A DNA stretch of 64,000 bases, from positions 62,001-126,000 of the forward strand of contig NZ_SDVB01000238.1 in assembly GCF_004137355.1 (NCBI RefSeq), read 5' to 3'. Below the pieces are notes generated by a model. It had not been told where the DNA came from and made no database searches. It saw nothing but the letters and a program-made list of their open reading frames with translations. This DNA is from Ciceribacter ferrooxidans. GTDB lineage: Bacteria > Pseudomonadota > Alphaproteobacteria > Rhizobiales > Rhizobiaceae. How positions within the stretch are numbered: the stretch's first letter is position 1; every line of letters begins with the position of its first letter. The position numbers were made by a program, and so were the translations under genes. Shown here one piece after another: positions 37,467 through 49,711 of the stretch.

Positions 37467-38864
37467 ATGACAAAAACTGAATTCGTTTCCTCCGACAGCA
37501 TCCGCGCCGCGTTTTCGGCGGCCATGTCGGCGATGTACCGCAACGAGGTTCCCGCTTACGGGACCCTGATGTCGCTGGTCGCCCAGGTGAACGAGGGGGT
37601 GCTTGCCGAAGACCCGGGGATGAAGCAGCGTCTTGCCGAGACCGATACGCTCGACCGGATCTCCGAGGAGCGTCACGGCGCGATCCGGCTCGGCACGGCG
37701 CAGGAGCTGTCGACGATCCGGCGCGTGTTCGCGGTGATGGGAATGCATCCGGTCGGCTATTACGACCTTTCCACCGCCGGCGTTCCCGTCCATTCGACGG
37801 CCTTCCGCCCCGTCGGCGACACGGCCCTGAAGCTCAACCCGTTCCGCATCTTCACCTCGTTGCTCCGGCTGGACCTCGTCCGGGACGAGCAGCTGCGCGC
37901 GGATGCGGCGGAGGTCCTGTCGAAGCGGAAGATCTTCACCGACGGGGCGCTCGAACTTCTCGACAAGGCCGAGAAGCAGGGCGGGCTCGACCGGGACGAC
38001 GCCTCGCGGTTCGTCGAGGAGGTCCTGCAGACCTTCCGCTGGCACGACAAGGCGATCGTCAGCGCCGAAATGTACCGTCGCCTCCACGATGCCCACCGTC
38101 TCGTCGCCGACGTCGTGTCCTTCAGGGGTCCCCACATCAATCACCTGACGCCCCGCACGCTCGACATCGACGAGGTCCAGCGCCGGATGCCGGTCGAGGG
38201 GATTTCTCCGAAGGCGATCGTGGAGGGGCCGCCGACCCGTCAATGCCCCATCCTGCTGCGCCAGACGTCCTTCAAGGCGCTCGAGGAAGCGGTGGCGTTC
38301 GAGGACGGCAAGGGTGGCTGGCGCTCCGGTTCGCATACGGCCCGTTTCGGCGAGATCGAGCAGCGGGGCGTGGCGCTGACGCCCAAGGGCAGGGCGCTCT
38401 ACGATCGTCTGCTGAACGAGACGCGCGAGCGCTGCCGGCCGGCGGCGGACGGCTCCAACGCCGCCGAATACGAGGCGGCTCTCGCCGACGTGTTCAAGGC
38501 GTTCCCCGACGACTGGAACGCGATCCGCAAGGCCGGGCTCGGCTACTTCAGCTATTCGCTCACCCCGGCCGGCGAAAAGGCCGACAGGACGGGCATGGAC
38601 CTCGAAACCGCGATCGCGAACGGCCTCGTGCAGTTCGACCCGATCACCTATGAGGACTTCCTGCCCGTCAGCGCTGCCGGCATATTCCAGTCCAACCTCG
38701 GCGACGATGCCACGCAGGAATTCGTTGCCAGCCCCAATCAGCGGATGTTCGAGCGGGATCTCGGCGCGAGCGTACTGGACGAATTCGCCCACTATGCCGC
38801 GATCATGCAGGCGTCCATCGATCGTTGTCTCGGCGACGGCCGGCTGGCGGCGGCTGCGGAGTGA
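37467..38864 (+). CDS. hglS: 2-oxoadipate dioxygenase/decarboxylase (HglS, formerly DUF1338)
   Basis: HglS is a non-heme Fe(II) enzyme that converts 2-oxoadipate to D-2-hydroxyglutarate in bacterial lysine catabolism. The 465-residue product keeps the metal ligands known for the Pseudomonas putida enzyme at nearly identical numbers: H70 (SEERHGAIRLG, with substrate-binding R74), H226 (GPHINHLTPR) and E296 (ARFGEIEQRG); V401-S402 correspond to the substrate-contact pair. First gene of a four-gene operon with the matching pathway partners. Cytoplasmic, no signal. Confidence 0.93.
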   Translation: MTKTEFVSSDSIRAAFSAAMSAMYRNEVPAYGTLMSLVAQVNEGVLAEDPGMKQRLAETDTLDRISEERHGAIRLGTAQELSTIRRVFAVMGMHPVGYYDLSTAGVPVHSTAFRPVGDTALKLNPFRIFTSLLRLDLVRDEQLRADAAEVLSKRKIFTDGALELLDKAEKQGGLDRDDASRFVEEVLQTFRWHDKAIVSAEMYRRLHDAHRLVADVVSFRGPHINHLTPRTLDIDEVQRRMPVEGISPKAIVEGPPTRQCPILLRQTSFKALEEAVAFEDGKGGWRSGSHTARFGEIEQRGVALTPKGRALYDRLLNETRERCRPAADGSNAAEYEAALADVFKAFPDDWNAIRKAGLGYFSYSLTPAGEKADRTGMDLETAIANGLVQFDPITYEDFLPVSAAGIFQSNLGDDATQEFVASPNQRMFERDLGASVLDEFAHYAAIMQASIDRCLGDGRLAAAAE

Positions 38865-38872
38865 CGGCTTCG

Positions 38873-40291
38873 ATGGATCTGTCCGCGCATATTGCGGCGC
38901 TCCGCAGCCTGATCGGTGAAGCCGCCGTGCTCGACGATCGGGCTGACATGGCGGCCTATGCGACGGGTGCACGCTACGACGAGGGCCGCGCGGCCTTCGT
39001 CGCGCGACCCTCGACGACCGAACAGGTGTCCGCCGTCGTCTCCTACTGCGTCCGCAACGATATCCCCCTGGTGCCCCAGTCGGGGAACACGGGTCTCGTT
39101 TCCGGCTCCACGCCCGATACGACCGGGACGCAGGGGGTGCTGAGCCTCGATCGCCTCACCGGTGTTTTCGATCTCGACGTCGCCAACCGCTCCGTGCGGG
39201 CGGGTGCGGGGCTCCGTCTCTCCGATCTCAACGCGCGGCTCGAAGACGCAGGCCTGTTCTTCCCGATCGATCTCGGCGCCGACCCGCGTCTGGGCGGGAT
39301 GCTCGCCACGAACACCGGCGGGTCCAGGTTCCTGCGATACGGGGACGTGCGTCGCAACACGCTCGGACTGAAAGTCGTTCTTGCCGATGAAGAGGGGACG
39401 GTGCTCGATCTCTCGGACGAATTGCGGAAGAACAATACCGGTGTCGACTTCAAGCAGATATTCATCGGAACGTCCGGCGCCTACGGCGTGATCACCGAAT
39501 GCGTGCTGAACCTCGAGGCGCTGCCGCGTCAGGTCGCGACCGCCTTGCTGATGCCGGCCTCGATCGATCGCGTGCCTGAACTTCTCTCCCATATGGAAGC
39601 TGCGCTCGGCGGCTACCTCTCGGCCTTCGAGGGCATGTCGGGCAACGCCATCAGCGCCGCGCTCGACCACGTCCCCTCGCTCCGCAACCCGTTCCAGGGC
39701 GGCATTGTCCCCGAATTCGTGATCCTTGCGGAGATTTCGAGATCGAATGCTCCGCGGAAGGGTGAACAGAGCCTCGACGAGGTGCTGGAGACCGTGCTGG
39801 AAGAGGTCTGGGAGACGCATGAAGGCCTGCTCGCGGACGCACTCGTTGGCCCGCCGCAGGAAATCTGGGCCATGCGTCACGCGCTGTCCGAAGGCGTCAA
39901 GCATCGTGGCCGGCTGATCGCGTTCGACCTTTCGTTTCGCCGCGGCGACGTCATGGCCTTCCTCGCCCGGATGAGGAGGGAGCTGCCGTCGAACTTCCCC
40001 GATGTCGCCATCTGCGACTTCGGCCACGTCGGTGACGGTGGCGTGCATTTCAACCTCGTCGTCGCAAGGGACGATGCCCGGCTGCAGGACGACGGCTTCG
40101 AAAACGCCCTGAGGACCTGGGTATTCGATATCGTCGTTCGGGATTTCGGCGGAAGTTTCAGCGCCGAGCACGCGATCGGCAGAAAGAACCAGGCCTATTA
40201 CGATCGATACACACCCGCGGAGATACGCAGGCTGGCAACCGGACTGAAGGCGGTCCTGTCGCCCGGCCGGATCGGCGCCGCGCGCTTTTGA
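38873..40291 (+). CDS. FAD-binding oxidoreductase, probable D-2-hydroxyglutarate dehydrogenase
   Basis: A 472-residue GlcD/DLD-type flavoprotein: PCMH FAD-binding domain (PLVPQSGNTGLVSGS; GADPRLGGMLATNTGGSRFLRYGDVR) and C-terminal FAD-oxidase domain with DFGHVGDGGVHFNLV and the conserved SFSAEHAIGRKN. Following hglS it most likely oxidises D-2-hydroxyglutarate to 2-oxoglutarate; the specificity is inferred from context. I start at ATG 38873; a GTG at 38861 overlapping the hglS stop (GTGA) is an alternative. Confidence 0.85.
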   Translation: MDLSAHIAALRSLIGEAAVLDDRADMAAYATGARYDEGRAAFVARPSTTEQVSAVVSYCVRNDIPLVPQSGNTGLVSGSTPDTTGTQGVLSLDRLTGVFDLDVANRSVRAGAGLRLSDLNARLEDAGLFFPIDLGADPRLGGMLATNTGGSRFLRYGDVRRNTLGLKVVLADEEGTVLDLSDELRKNNTGVDFKQIFIGTSGAYGVITECVLNLEALPRQVATALLMPASIDRVPELLSHMEAALGGYLSAFEGMSGNAISAALDHVPSLRNPFQGGIVPEFVILAEISRSNAPRKGEQSLDEVLETVLEEVWETHEGLLADALVGPPQEIWAMRHALSEGVKHRGRLIAFDLSFRRGDVMAFLARMRRELPSNFPDVAICDFGHVGDGGVHFNLVVARDDARLQDDGFENALRTWVFDIVVRDFGGSFSAEHAIGRKNQAYYDRYTPAEIRRLATGLKAVLSPGRIGAARF

Positions 40292-40340
40292 AAAATGGTC
40301 GGCGTCAGCCGCAAAACAGGGAATTCAACGGAGAACGACA

Positions 40341-43105
<2,765 letters not shown>

Positions 43106-43110
43106 CAAGC

Positions 43111-43135
43111 GAAGACACCGCGCAGCGGTGTCTTC
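43111..43135. terminator. Hairpin ending the lysine-catabolic operon
   Basis: Perfect 11-bp stem GAAGACACCGC / GCGGTGTCTTC with a 3-base loop, five bases past the aminotransferase stop. There is no T tract, so termination may be factor-aided. Confidence 0.6.
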
Positions 43136-43220
43136 CAGCACAAGTATTCCAGTGCCGGGGTGTCGCGCCGAGGGAAACCATCCGCGCGACGCCCAGTCTG
43201 CCCCCCAGACCGTCGGCGGC

Positions 43221-43330
43221 TTATCGGCAGTAGTCGCGATCGGTTACCCGAACGCTCATCTGTGACCCGCCGGTGCTGCAGATGAACGAGCCGCTCTCGG
43301 GCTCGACAAGAGACGGCCCGCTGCTGTTCA
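43221..43330 (-). pseudogene. Short coding remnant downstream of tetR
   Basis: Read on the minus strand a frame of about 35 codons ends at TAA 43221 with GSFICSTGGSQMSVRVTDRDYCR. The two-Cys pattern looks like the tail of a small secreted protein. It has no ATG; only a TTG overlapping the tetR stop could start it. Either a 3' remnant or a tiny coupled gene; weak evidence. Confidence 0.25.
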
Positions 43331-43915
43331 ATCGCCCTTCTTAGAGGCCGCGATACGCTTCACCTCCGCGGCCGCTGTTTCCAGCAGCCGGTCCGACAGT
43401 TTCTCGCCCGTCAGGATCCGGGAGAGAGACATCGCGCCGACCATGAGCGAAAGTGCTGCCATTGCCTTGCGCGACGCGTCTGCGTCATCGCTGGCCGGCA
43501 TCATTTCTTCGAGGACTTGCAGATGTGCCTTGATGCCATCCTGGAATGGCTTGCGGACCTCCGGGCTCTGGCGAGCAGCATCGGCGCCGAGAGCCACCAG
43601 CGGGCAGCCATCCCCCGTTTCTCCGCGGTGTCCTGGAGAAAGATAGAAATCGATGACGGCCTGGAGCGGATCGGAACTCGAAGCCGCCGCCGATGACCAC
43701 CTGCGGGTCGCGCTTTCCATAGCTCGCTGCGACGCAAGTGCCGCAAGATCATCCTTGGATTCGAACTGCTTGTAGAAGCCGCCCTGGGTGAGGCCGGCCC
43801 CCTTCATCAGATCCTTGAGGCCGATGCCGTCAAAGCCCCTCTCGCGAAAGAGCCTGCTGGCGACATTGATGACCGTCTCGCGGTTCGCCTCGGCCTGGGC
43901 GCGACTGACTCTCAT
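43328..43915 (-). CDS. TetR-family repressor of the RND operon
   Basis: A 195-residue TetR regulator: HTH in ETVINVASRLFRERGFDGIGLKDLMKGAGLTQGGFYKQFESKDDL and a ligand domain of the TetR_C type with CPLVALGADAARQSPEVRKPF. ATG 43915 has GGAGG five bases upstream, better than an ATG 12 bases earlier. It is divergent from the RND adaptor gene with 97 bp between, containing a palindrome that it probably binds. Confidence 0.92.
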   Translation of the reverse strand: MRVSRAQAEANRETVINVASRLFRERGFDGIGLKDLMKGAGLTQGGFYKQFESKDDLAALASQRAMESATRRWSSAAASSSDPLQAVIDFYLSPGHRGETGDGCPLVALGADAARQSPEVRKPFQDGIKAHLQVLEEMMPASDDADASRKAMAALSLMVGAMSLSRILTGEKLSDRLLETAAAEVKRIAASKKGD

Positions 43916-43939
43916 GACTGCCTCCATTTAGATTACTAT

Positions 43940-43955
43940 TGACATCTATATGTCA
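43940..43955. promoter_or_regulatory. Candidate TetR operator overlapping a -35 box
   Basis: TGACATCTATATGTCA is a palindrome (6-bp arms around CTAT). It overlaps a perfect -35 TTGACA at 43939-43944 pointing toward the RND genes. The ten bases TGACATCTAT recur at 48431, upstream of the short-chain dehydrogenase gene. Confidence 0.6.
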
Positions 43956-44012
43956 TTTAGAGTTAGGTTGCAATCTAAGAATTGTGTCGCCACCGTCAAG
44001 AAGGTCAGTGTC

Positions 44013-45125
44013 ATGAAACGTAAGATCCTCCTCTCAACCGTGGCAGTGGCTGCTCTCGTCGGTGCCGCCGCTGCGTTTTTCCTGCTTCCATCCACGAACA
44101 GGGATGCGGAGGCGGCAGATCCCCGCAGTCTGCCTCCGCTCGTCAGCGTGACGAAGGTCAAGACCCCGGATACCGCGAACCGAAGCTTCACCGGCACGGT
44201 TGCTGCCCGGGTGCAGAGCGATCTCGGCTTTCGGGTTCCCGGAAAGATCGTCGAACGGCTCGTCGGCCTTGGCGAAGAAGTCAAGGCCGGGCAGCCACTG
44301 ATGCGGGTTGACGATACAGACCTGCGTCTTGCCCTGTCGGCAAAGCGCAATGGTGTTGCCGCGGCCAAGGCAACATTCGTTCAGGTGCAGGCCGACGAGC
44401 GGCGGTATGCTGCCCTCGTCAAGAACGGCCTGGCAGCGTCTCCGCAGAAATACGAACAGTCGAAGGCCGCGCTCGATACCGCGACCGCCCAGCTTGCTGC
44501 GGCCGAAGCAGAGGCGAAGGTCGCCGAAAACGAGGCGGCATATGCAGTCCTCGTGGCAGACGCGGACGGCACGATCGTCGAGACGCTCGGCGAACCGGGG
44601 CAGGTGGTCTCGGCGGGCCAGCCGGTTGTCCGGTTGGCGAAGGCGGGACCTCGCGAAGCGCTCGTCTGGTTGCCGGAAAATCTTCGTCCCGAGCTCGGCG
44701 CCGTCGCGAAGGCGAAGATCTATGGTAACGGCACCGAAGAGGAAGCGGCGCTCAGACAGATTTCCGACGCTGCCGATCCTCAGACCCGCACCTATGAAAC
44801 ACGCTGGGTCTTGCAGGGGTCTGCGGCGTCCGCGCCACTCGGGGCAACGGTCACGATCAGCCTGCAGAACGAAGCGGCACAGTCACATGCCGAAGTCCCC
44901 GTCGGCGCACTGCTGGATGACGGCGTCCGCATGGGCGTCTGGGTCTTGAACGAGCAGACTTCCAGTGTGCACTTCCGGGAAGTGAAGGTCGAACGGATCG
45001 GCGAGGAGAGGGCCGTCGTCTCAAATCTAATGACCGGGGAGGTCATCGTCGCCCTCGGCGCGCATCTGCTTCAGGACGGCGCAAGCGTGCGCACCGGTGT
45101 AGAGAAGGCAGAGGCGGCAAACTGA
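44013..45125 (+). CDS. RND efflux periplasmic adaptor (membrane fusion protein)
   Basis: A 370-residue HlyD/AcrA-type adaptor with an N-terminal TM anchor (LLSTVAVAALVGAAAAFFLL), split biotinyl-lipoyl motifs (LGFRVPGKIVERLVGLGEEVKAGQPLMRVDDTD and ADADGTIVETLGEPGQVVSAGQPVVRLA), an alpha-hairpin between them and beta-barrel domains. No lipobox. Its TGA overlaps the RND ATG by one base. No TolC-type gene is near, so the outer-membrane channel must be shared. Confidence 0.93.
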   Translation: MKRKILLSTVAVAALVGAAAAFFLLPSTNRDAEAADPRSLPPLVSVTKVKTPDTANRSFTGTVAARVQSDLGFRVPGKIVERLVGLGEEVKAGQPLMRVDDTDLRLALSAKRNGVAAAKATFVQVQADERRYAALVKNGLAASPQKYEQSKAALDTATAQLAAAEAEAKVAENEAAYAVLVADADGTIVETLGEPGQVVSAGQPVVRLAKAGPREALVWLPENLRPELGAVAKAKIYGNGTEEEAALRQISDAADPQTRTYETRWVLQGSAASAPLGATVTISLQNEAAQSHAEVPVGALLDDGVRMGVWVLNEQTSSVHFREVKVERIGEERAVVSNLMTGEVIVALGAHLLQDGASVRTGVEKAEAAN

Positions 45126-48100
45126 TGAGCTTCAATCTCTCCGCACTCGCCGTTCGTGAGCGAGCCGTCACCCTGTTCTTCATCGTCCTGCTGGCCGCGG
45201 CCGGCGCCTATGCGTTCGTCAAGCTCGGTCGGGCCGAAGACCCGTCGTTCACGATCAAGACGCTCACGGTTACGTCTGTCTGGCCGGGCGCGACCGCGCG
45301 TGAGATGCAAGATCTCGTCGCCGAGCCGCTCGAAAAGAGGATACAGGAACTGACCTGGTACGATCGTGTGGAAACGACGACGCGGCCGGGTTACGCCTTC
45401 CTGACCGTCACGCTCAAGGACAATACTCCGGCTTCGGCTGTCGAAGGAGAATTCTACCAGGCGCGCAAGAAACTCGGCGACGAAGCCCGAAATCTGCCTG
45501 CCGGCGTCATTGGTCCTTTTGTCAACGACGAGTATTCCGACGTCAGTTTCGCCCTTTATGCCCTGAAAGCAAAGGGCATGGCGATGCGCGACCTCGTGCG
45601 GCAGGCCGAGACGATCCGTCAGGACATGCTTCACGTCCCTGGCGTCAAGAAAATCAACATTCTCGGTGAGCAGCCGGAACAGATCTTCGTCGAATTTTCC
45701 TACTCCAAGCTGGCAACGCTCGGGATCTCTGCACAAGACATCGCTGCTGCCCTGCAGCGGCGCAACACCGTGACTCCCGCAGGATCGATTGATACGCAAG
45801 GCCCCCAGGTCTTCATCCGGTTCGATGGCGCCTATGACAGCGTCGAGTCGATTGCCGATACGCCGATCGTCGCCGCCGGACGCATCCTCAAGCTGTCGGA
45901 TTTCGCCGAGATTCGTCGCGGATACCAGGACCCTCCCACCTATCTCATTCGCCACGACGGCGAGCCCGCCATCATGCTGGGCGTGGTGATGCAGCAGGGT
46001 TGGAACGGTCTGGAACTCGGCAAGGCCCTGGAGGAGCGGTCCTCGACCATCGCGCAAGCCCTCCCGCTCGGCATGACGCTCGCGAAAGTGAGCGATCAGG
46101 CGGTCAATATCGAGGAAGCGGTCGGCGAGTTCATGCTGAAATTCGCCATGGCTCTCGGCGTCGTCCTGTTCGTGAGCCTCATCAGCCTCGGCTGGCGCGT
46201 CGGTATCGTCGTCGCACTTGCCGTTCCGCTGACGCTCGGCGTGGTCTTCCTCATCATGCTGGAGACCGGACGCTTTTTCGACCGCATCACGCTCGGCGCA
46301 TTGATCCTGGCGCTCGGTCTGCTCGTTGACGATGCCATCATCGCCATCGAAGTCATGGTGGTGAAGATGGAAGAAGGCATGGACCGCATCAAGGCGGCCG
46401 CCTATGCTTGGAGCCACACGGCCGCCCCGATGCTGTCGGGTACCCTCGTCACCATCATCGGGCTGATGCCGGTCGGCTTCGCCAGATCCACCGCCGGCGA
46501 ATATGCCGGCAACATCTTCTGGATCGTCGGCTTTGCGCTGATCGTCTCGTGGATCGTGGCGGTGATCTTCACGCCCTACCTCGGCGTCAAGATGCTGCCG
46601 GCGATCAAGCCGGTGGAAGGTGGCCACCACGCCATCTACAACACACCGAATTACCGGCGCCTTCGTGGTCTGATCGAATTCGCCGTCCGTCACAAGTTCC
46701 TGACCTGTGGCCTTGTCGGTGTCGCCATGGCCGTCTCGGTCATCGGCATGGGGTCCGTAAAGCAGCAGTTTTTCCCGACGTCGGACCGTCCCGAGGTTCT
46801 GGTGGAAGTGCGGATGCCGGAAGGGACCAGCATCGAGACGACGACCGAAACGGTCGAGAAACTCGAAGGCTGGCTGAAGGAACAGCCCGAAACGAAGATC
46901 GCGACCAGCTATATCGGTCAGGGCGCACCGCGCTTCTTCTTCGCCATGGCACCCGAACTTCCGGACCCGGCATTCGCCAAGATCGTTGTACTGACGCCGG
47001 ACGCGGAAGCACGCGAGGCTCTCAAGCACCGCCTGCGGACGGCAATCGCCAGCGGTCTCGCTCCGGAGGCTTATGTGCGGGTGACGCAACTCGTCTTCGG
47101 CCCTTATACGCCGTTCCCGGTCGAGTTTCGTATCATGGGACCGGACCCGGATGAACTGTACAAGATCTCCGAACAGGCTCTCGCGCTCATGAAGACTGTT
47201 CCCGATGTCCGCCAGACGAACCGCGACTGGGGCAACCGCACTCCTGTCCTGCGTTTCATTCCCGACCAGGACCGGCTCAACCTCATCGGCCTTTCTCCGG
47301 CAGAGGCTGCCCAGCAGATGCAGTTGTTGCTGAGCGGGGTTCCGATCACACAGGTGCGCGAAGACATTCGCAACGTTTCCGTCATTGCGCGCAGTGCCGG
47401 CGAAAACAGGCTCGATCCCTCGCGGCTGGCGGACTTCTCGCTGATGAGCAGGAACGGTCGTCCGGTGCCACTCGACCAGATCGGCCACTCCGAAATCCGT
47501 TTCGAGGAGCCGGTCATGAAGCGCCGTGACCGCACCCCTGTCGTCACGATCCGTTCGGACATCAACGAGGCGACGCAGCCGCCGGAAGTCTCCAAGGAAA
47601 TCCTGAAGGCCCTGCAGCCTCTGATCGCCTCGCTTCCGGTCGGATACCGGATCGAAATGGGTGGCAACATCGAAGAGTCACTGAAAGCGAATACGGCACT
47701 TGTCCAGATCTTCCCGGCGATGATTGCCGCCATGCTCATCGTCATCATCCTTCAGGTTCGGAGCCTGTCGACGATGACGATGGTCATGCTGACCGGGCCG
47801 CTCGGCCTTGCGGGCGTCGTTCCCGTCCTGCTCATGTTCAACCAGCCCTTCGGCTTCAACGCCATCCTCGGCCTGATTGGACTGGCCGGCATCCTGATGC
47901 GAAACACGTTGATCCTGACGGAGCAAATCAAGGAAAACCAGGCGGCGGGTCTCGATGACTATCATGCCGTCATCGAAGCGACCGTGCAGAGGACGAGACC
48001 CGTCATCCTGACGGCGCTTGCTGCCGTGCTCGCATTCATCCCGCTGACGCATTCGGTCTTCTGGGGATCCATGGCCTATACGCTGATCGGCGGCACGGCC

Positions 48101-48238
48101 GTCGGAACGGTGATGATCCTGCTGTTCCTGCCGGCCCTTTATGCGACCTGGTTCCGTATCAGGCCGCCCAAGGCAGAAGCGCACCCGCAGCCCGGCCAAG
48201 AGGTTGAGGGTTCCGAACTGGCGCTGGCAGCTGAGTGA
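45125..48238 (+). CDS. RND-family efflux transporter, inner-membrane subunit
   Basis: A 1037-residue proton-driven pump with twelve TM helices in two halves: TM1 at about 15-31, TMs 2-6 at about 335-490, a second block at about 850-1010. The conserved TM4 proton-relay pair is in LGLLVDDAIIAIEVMVV. It belongs to the subgroup with short N terminus SFNLSALAVRERAVTLFFIVLL and GRAEDPSFTIK, common in rhizobia; substrates unknown. Coupled to the adaptor gene. Confidence 0.95.
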   Translation: MSFNLSALAVRERAVTLFFIVLLAAAGAYAFVKLGRAEDPSFTIKTLTVTSVWPGATAREMQDLVAEPLEKRIQELTWYDRVETTTRPGYAFLTVTLKDNTPASAVEGEFYQARKKLGDEARNLPAGVIGPFVNDEYSDVSFALYALKAKGMAMRDLVRQAETIRQDMLHVPGVKKINILGEQPEQIFVEFSYSKLATLGISAQDIAAALQRRNTVTPAGSIDTQGPQVFIRFDGAYDSVESIADTPIVAAGRILKLSDFAEIRRGYQDPPTYLIRHDGEPAIMLGVVMQQGWNGLELGKALEERSSTIAQALPLGMTLAKVSDQAVNIEEAVGEFMLKFAMALGVVLFVSLISLGWRVGIVVALAVPLTLGVVFLIMLETGRFFDRITLGALILALGLLVDDAIIAIEVMVVKMEEGMDRIKAAAYAWSHTAAPMLSGTLVTIIGLMPVGFARSTAGEYAGNIFWIVGFALIVSWIVAVIFTPYLGVKMLPAIKPVEGGHHAIYNTPNYRRLRGLIEFAVRHKFLTCGLVGVAMAVSVIGMGSVKQQFFPTSDRPEVLVEVRMPEGTSIETTTETVEKLEGWLKEQPETKIATSYIGQGAPRFFFAMAPELPDPAFAKIVVLTPDAEAREALKHRLRTAIASGLAPEAYVRVTQLVFGPYTPFPVEFRIMGPDPDELYKISEQALALMKTVPDVRQTNRDWGNRTPVLRFIPDQDRLNLIGLSPAEAAQQMQLLLSGVPITQVREDIRNVSVIARSAGENRLDPSRLADFSLMSRNGRPVPLDQIGHSEIRFEEPVMKRRDRTPVVTIRSDINEATQPPEVSKEILKALQPLIASLPVGYRIEMGGNIEESLKANTALVQIFPAMIAAMLIVIILQVRSLSTMTMVMLTGPLGLAGVVPVLLMFNQPFGFNAILGLIGLAGILMRNTLILTEQIKENQAAGLDDYHAVIEATVQRTRPVILTALAAVLAFIPLTHSVFWGSMAYTLIGGTAVGTVMILLFLPALYATWFRIRPPKAEAHPQPGQEVEGSELALAAE

Positions 48239-48553
48239 CCCGATGTCGCGCCGTGACAGCTGGTTCTTCGACTGGACGCGGGCGCTGGGCGATTTCTCTG
48301 ATCCGAACATGCGCTCGTCTCCGCAGGCAGGCTGTGGATCGTCGAGGACTGAGCGTCTGATGCCGTCGTGCAATTCATCGACATTTTTGGCCTTTCCCGC
48401 TCAACACCCCTTGATTTTTTATATTATGGATGACATCTATCATTAAGATAGATTTCGAACAACATCTATTTTTCCTCATGTCGCCGGTTCGTCCGTGCTG
48501 GTGACAAGCGGTTGACCTGGAACAGAAGATAGATCGCAGCAAAGGAGGCCACT
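48239..48553. other. 315-bp intergenic region between RND and SDR genes
   Basis: No gene seen. The 3' half is AT-rich, unlike its surroundings, and holds the operator-like palindromes described separately; three ACATCTAT octamers in the window lie at 43943, 48434 and 48462, two of them here. A promoter for the SDR gene is probably in this AT-rich part. Confidence 0.5.
48431..48453. promoter_or_regulatory. Second candidate TetR operator
   Basis: ATCTATC (48435-48441) and GATAGAT (48447-48453) form a 7-bp inverted repeat; it begins with TGACATCTAT, identical to the first ten bases of the palindrome at 43940. It lies about 100 bp before the SDR start. Confidence 0.5.
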
Positions 48554-49366
48554 GTGCCCAAACAGAAAGTTGTCGTGATAACAGGGGCGTCTTCAGGGAT
48601 CGGCGAGGCCACGGCCCGTCTTCTCGCGCAGAACGGCTACTGCGTATTCGGGGGTGCACGTAACCCGAGCCGGGCGAGGCCGATCTCCGGCGTCAAATTC
48701 GGGACACTTGATGTGACCGATGATGCATCGGTCGTGAGCTTTGTCGATTGGGTTCTGTCCGAGGCCGGAAAGATCGACATCCTGATCAATAATGCAGGGG
48801 TTTCCCTGGCAGGCCCGGTCGAACAAACGTCGATTGCCGAAGCAACGAAGGTCTTTGATGTCAACGTCTTCGGCCCGCTGCGCATGATCCGGGCGGTCCT
48901 GCCGTCGATGCGGAGTGCGCGCAGCGGTCTCATCGTCAATATCAGCTCGGTTCTGGGCTTCCTGCCGGCGCCGTTCATGGGCATCTACGCGAGCACCAAA
49001 CACGCGCTCGAGGGCATGTCCGAATCTCTCGATCACGAGATCCGGGATTTCAACGTGCGCGTCATCCTGATGGAACCAGCGTTCACGAACACCAATCTCG
49101 ACGTCAATTCGGCGAATACGGAGGCGCCCTTGGGCGTGTATTCCAGCCAGGTCGAGGCGACGATGAAGACCGTCGTGGCACAGATCAAGTCTGCACCGGG
49201 TCCGGAGCTGGTCGCAGAGAGGATTCTTGCAGCCCTCGAGGGCCCGTACAAGATGCGTCAGCCCGTAGGACGCCAGGCAACTCTCCTCAGCCGATTGCGC
49301 AGGTTCGTGCCGGCAAAGGGCTTCGACGGAAGCCTGCGAAAGTCGTTCGGATTCCGCAAGGCCTGA
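48554..49366 (+). CDS. Short-chain dehydrogenase/reductase
   Basis: A 270-residue classical SDR: TGASSGIG cofactor motif at about residues 10-17, NNAG, active-site Ser in NISSVLG and YASTK. Residues after the catalytic motif (DHEIRDFNVRVILMEPAFTNTNL) match oxidoreductases acting on steroids/ketones, but the substrate is unknown. The start is GTG with AGGAGG six bases before it. It may share the TetR regulator of the neighbouring pump. Confidence 0.9.
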   Translation: MPKQKVVVITGASSGIGEATARLLAQNGYCVFGGARNPSRARPISGVKFGTLDVTDDASVVSFVDWVLSEAGKIDILINNAGVSLAGPVEQTSIAEATKVFDVNVFGPLRMIRAVLPSMRSARSGLIVNISSVLGFLPAPFMGIYASTKHALEGMSESLDHEIRDFNVRVILMEPAFTNTNLDVNSANTEAPLGVYSSQVEATMKTVVAQIKSAPGPELVAERILAALEGPYKMRQPVGRQATLLSRLRRFVPAKGFDGSLRKSFGFRKA

Positions 49367-49711
49367 CTTGCGGAGAACGTGATGCCAAAACCGGGTCGGC
49401 TCGCACGCTCCAAGCATGCGGGCACCCGAAGGCACCATACTCGCGAGAGGCGTCTTGATCTGCCGAACCGGAACGCGGCGTAGGATCGAACGGCCGAGCT
49501 CTCCGATCCTTCGGGAATTCTCAAAAGTGGTATCGAACCTGCACTGGCCGACATCTTCATCCGGGAACATCCTGCGATATTCCGCTCGGGGAGCGCCGCG
49601 CGTTCAGTGGAAGGAACGGGCTTGAATAGCCGATGAGCCGGGGAGGGCCCGACTCATCGTGATCGCCGTTTTGGTGCTGGAGGTCTGGACGATCGAGGGG
49701 CGTATTCGGCC
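49367..49711. other. 345-bp gap with no gene
   Basis: Between the SDR gene and the convergent barrel gene. Open frames here are short and without family resemblance or ribosome-binding sites. No clear terminator or repeat was seen. Confidence 0.5.
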
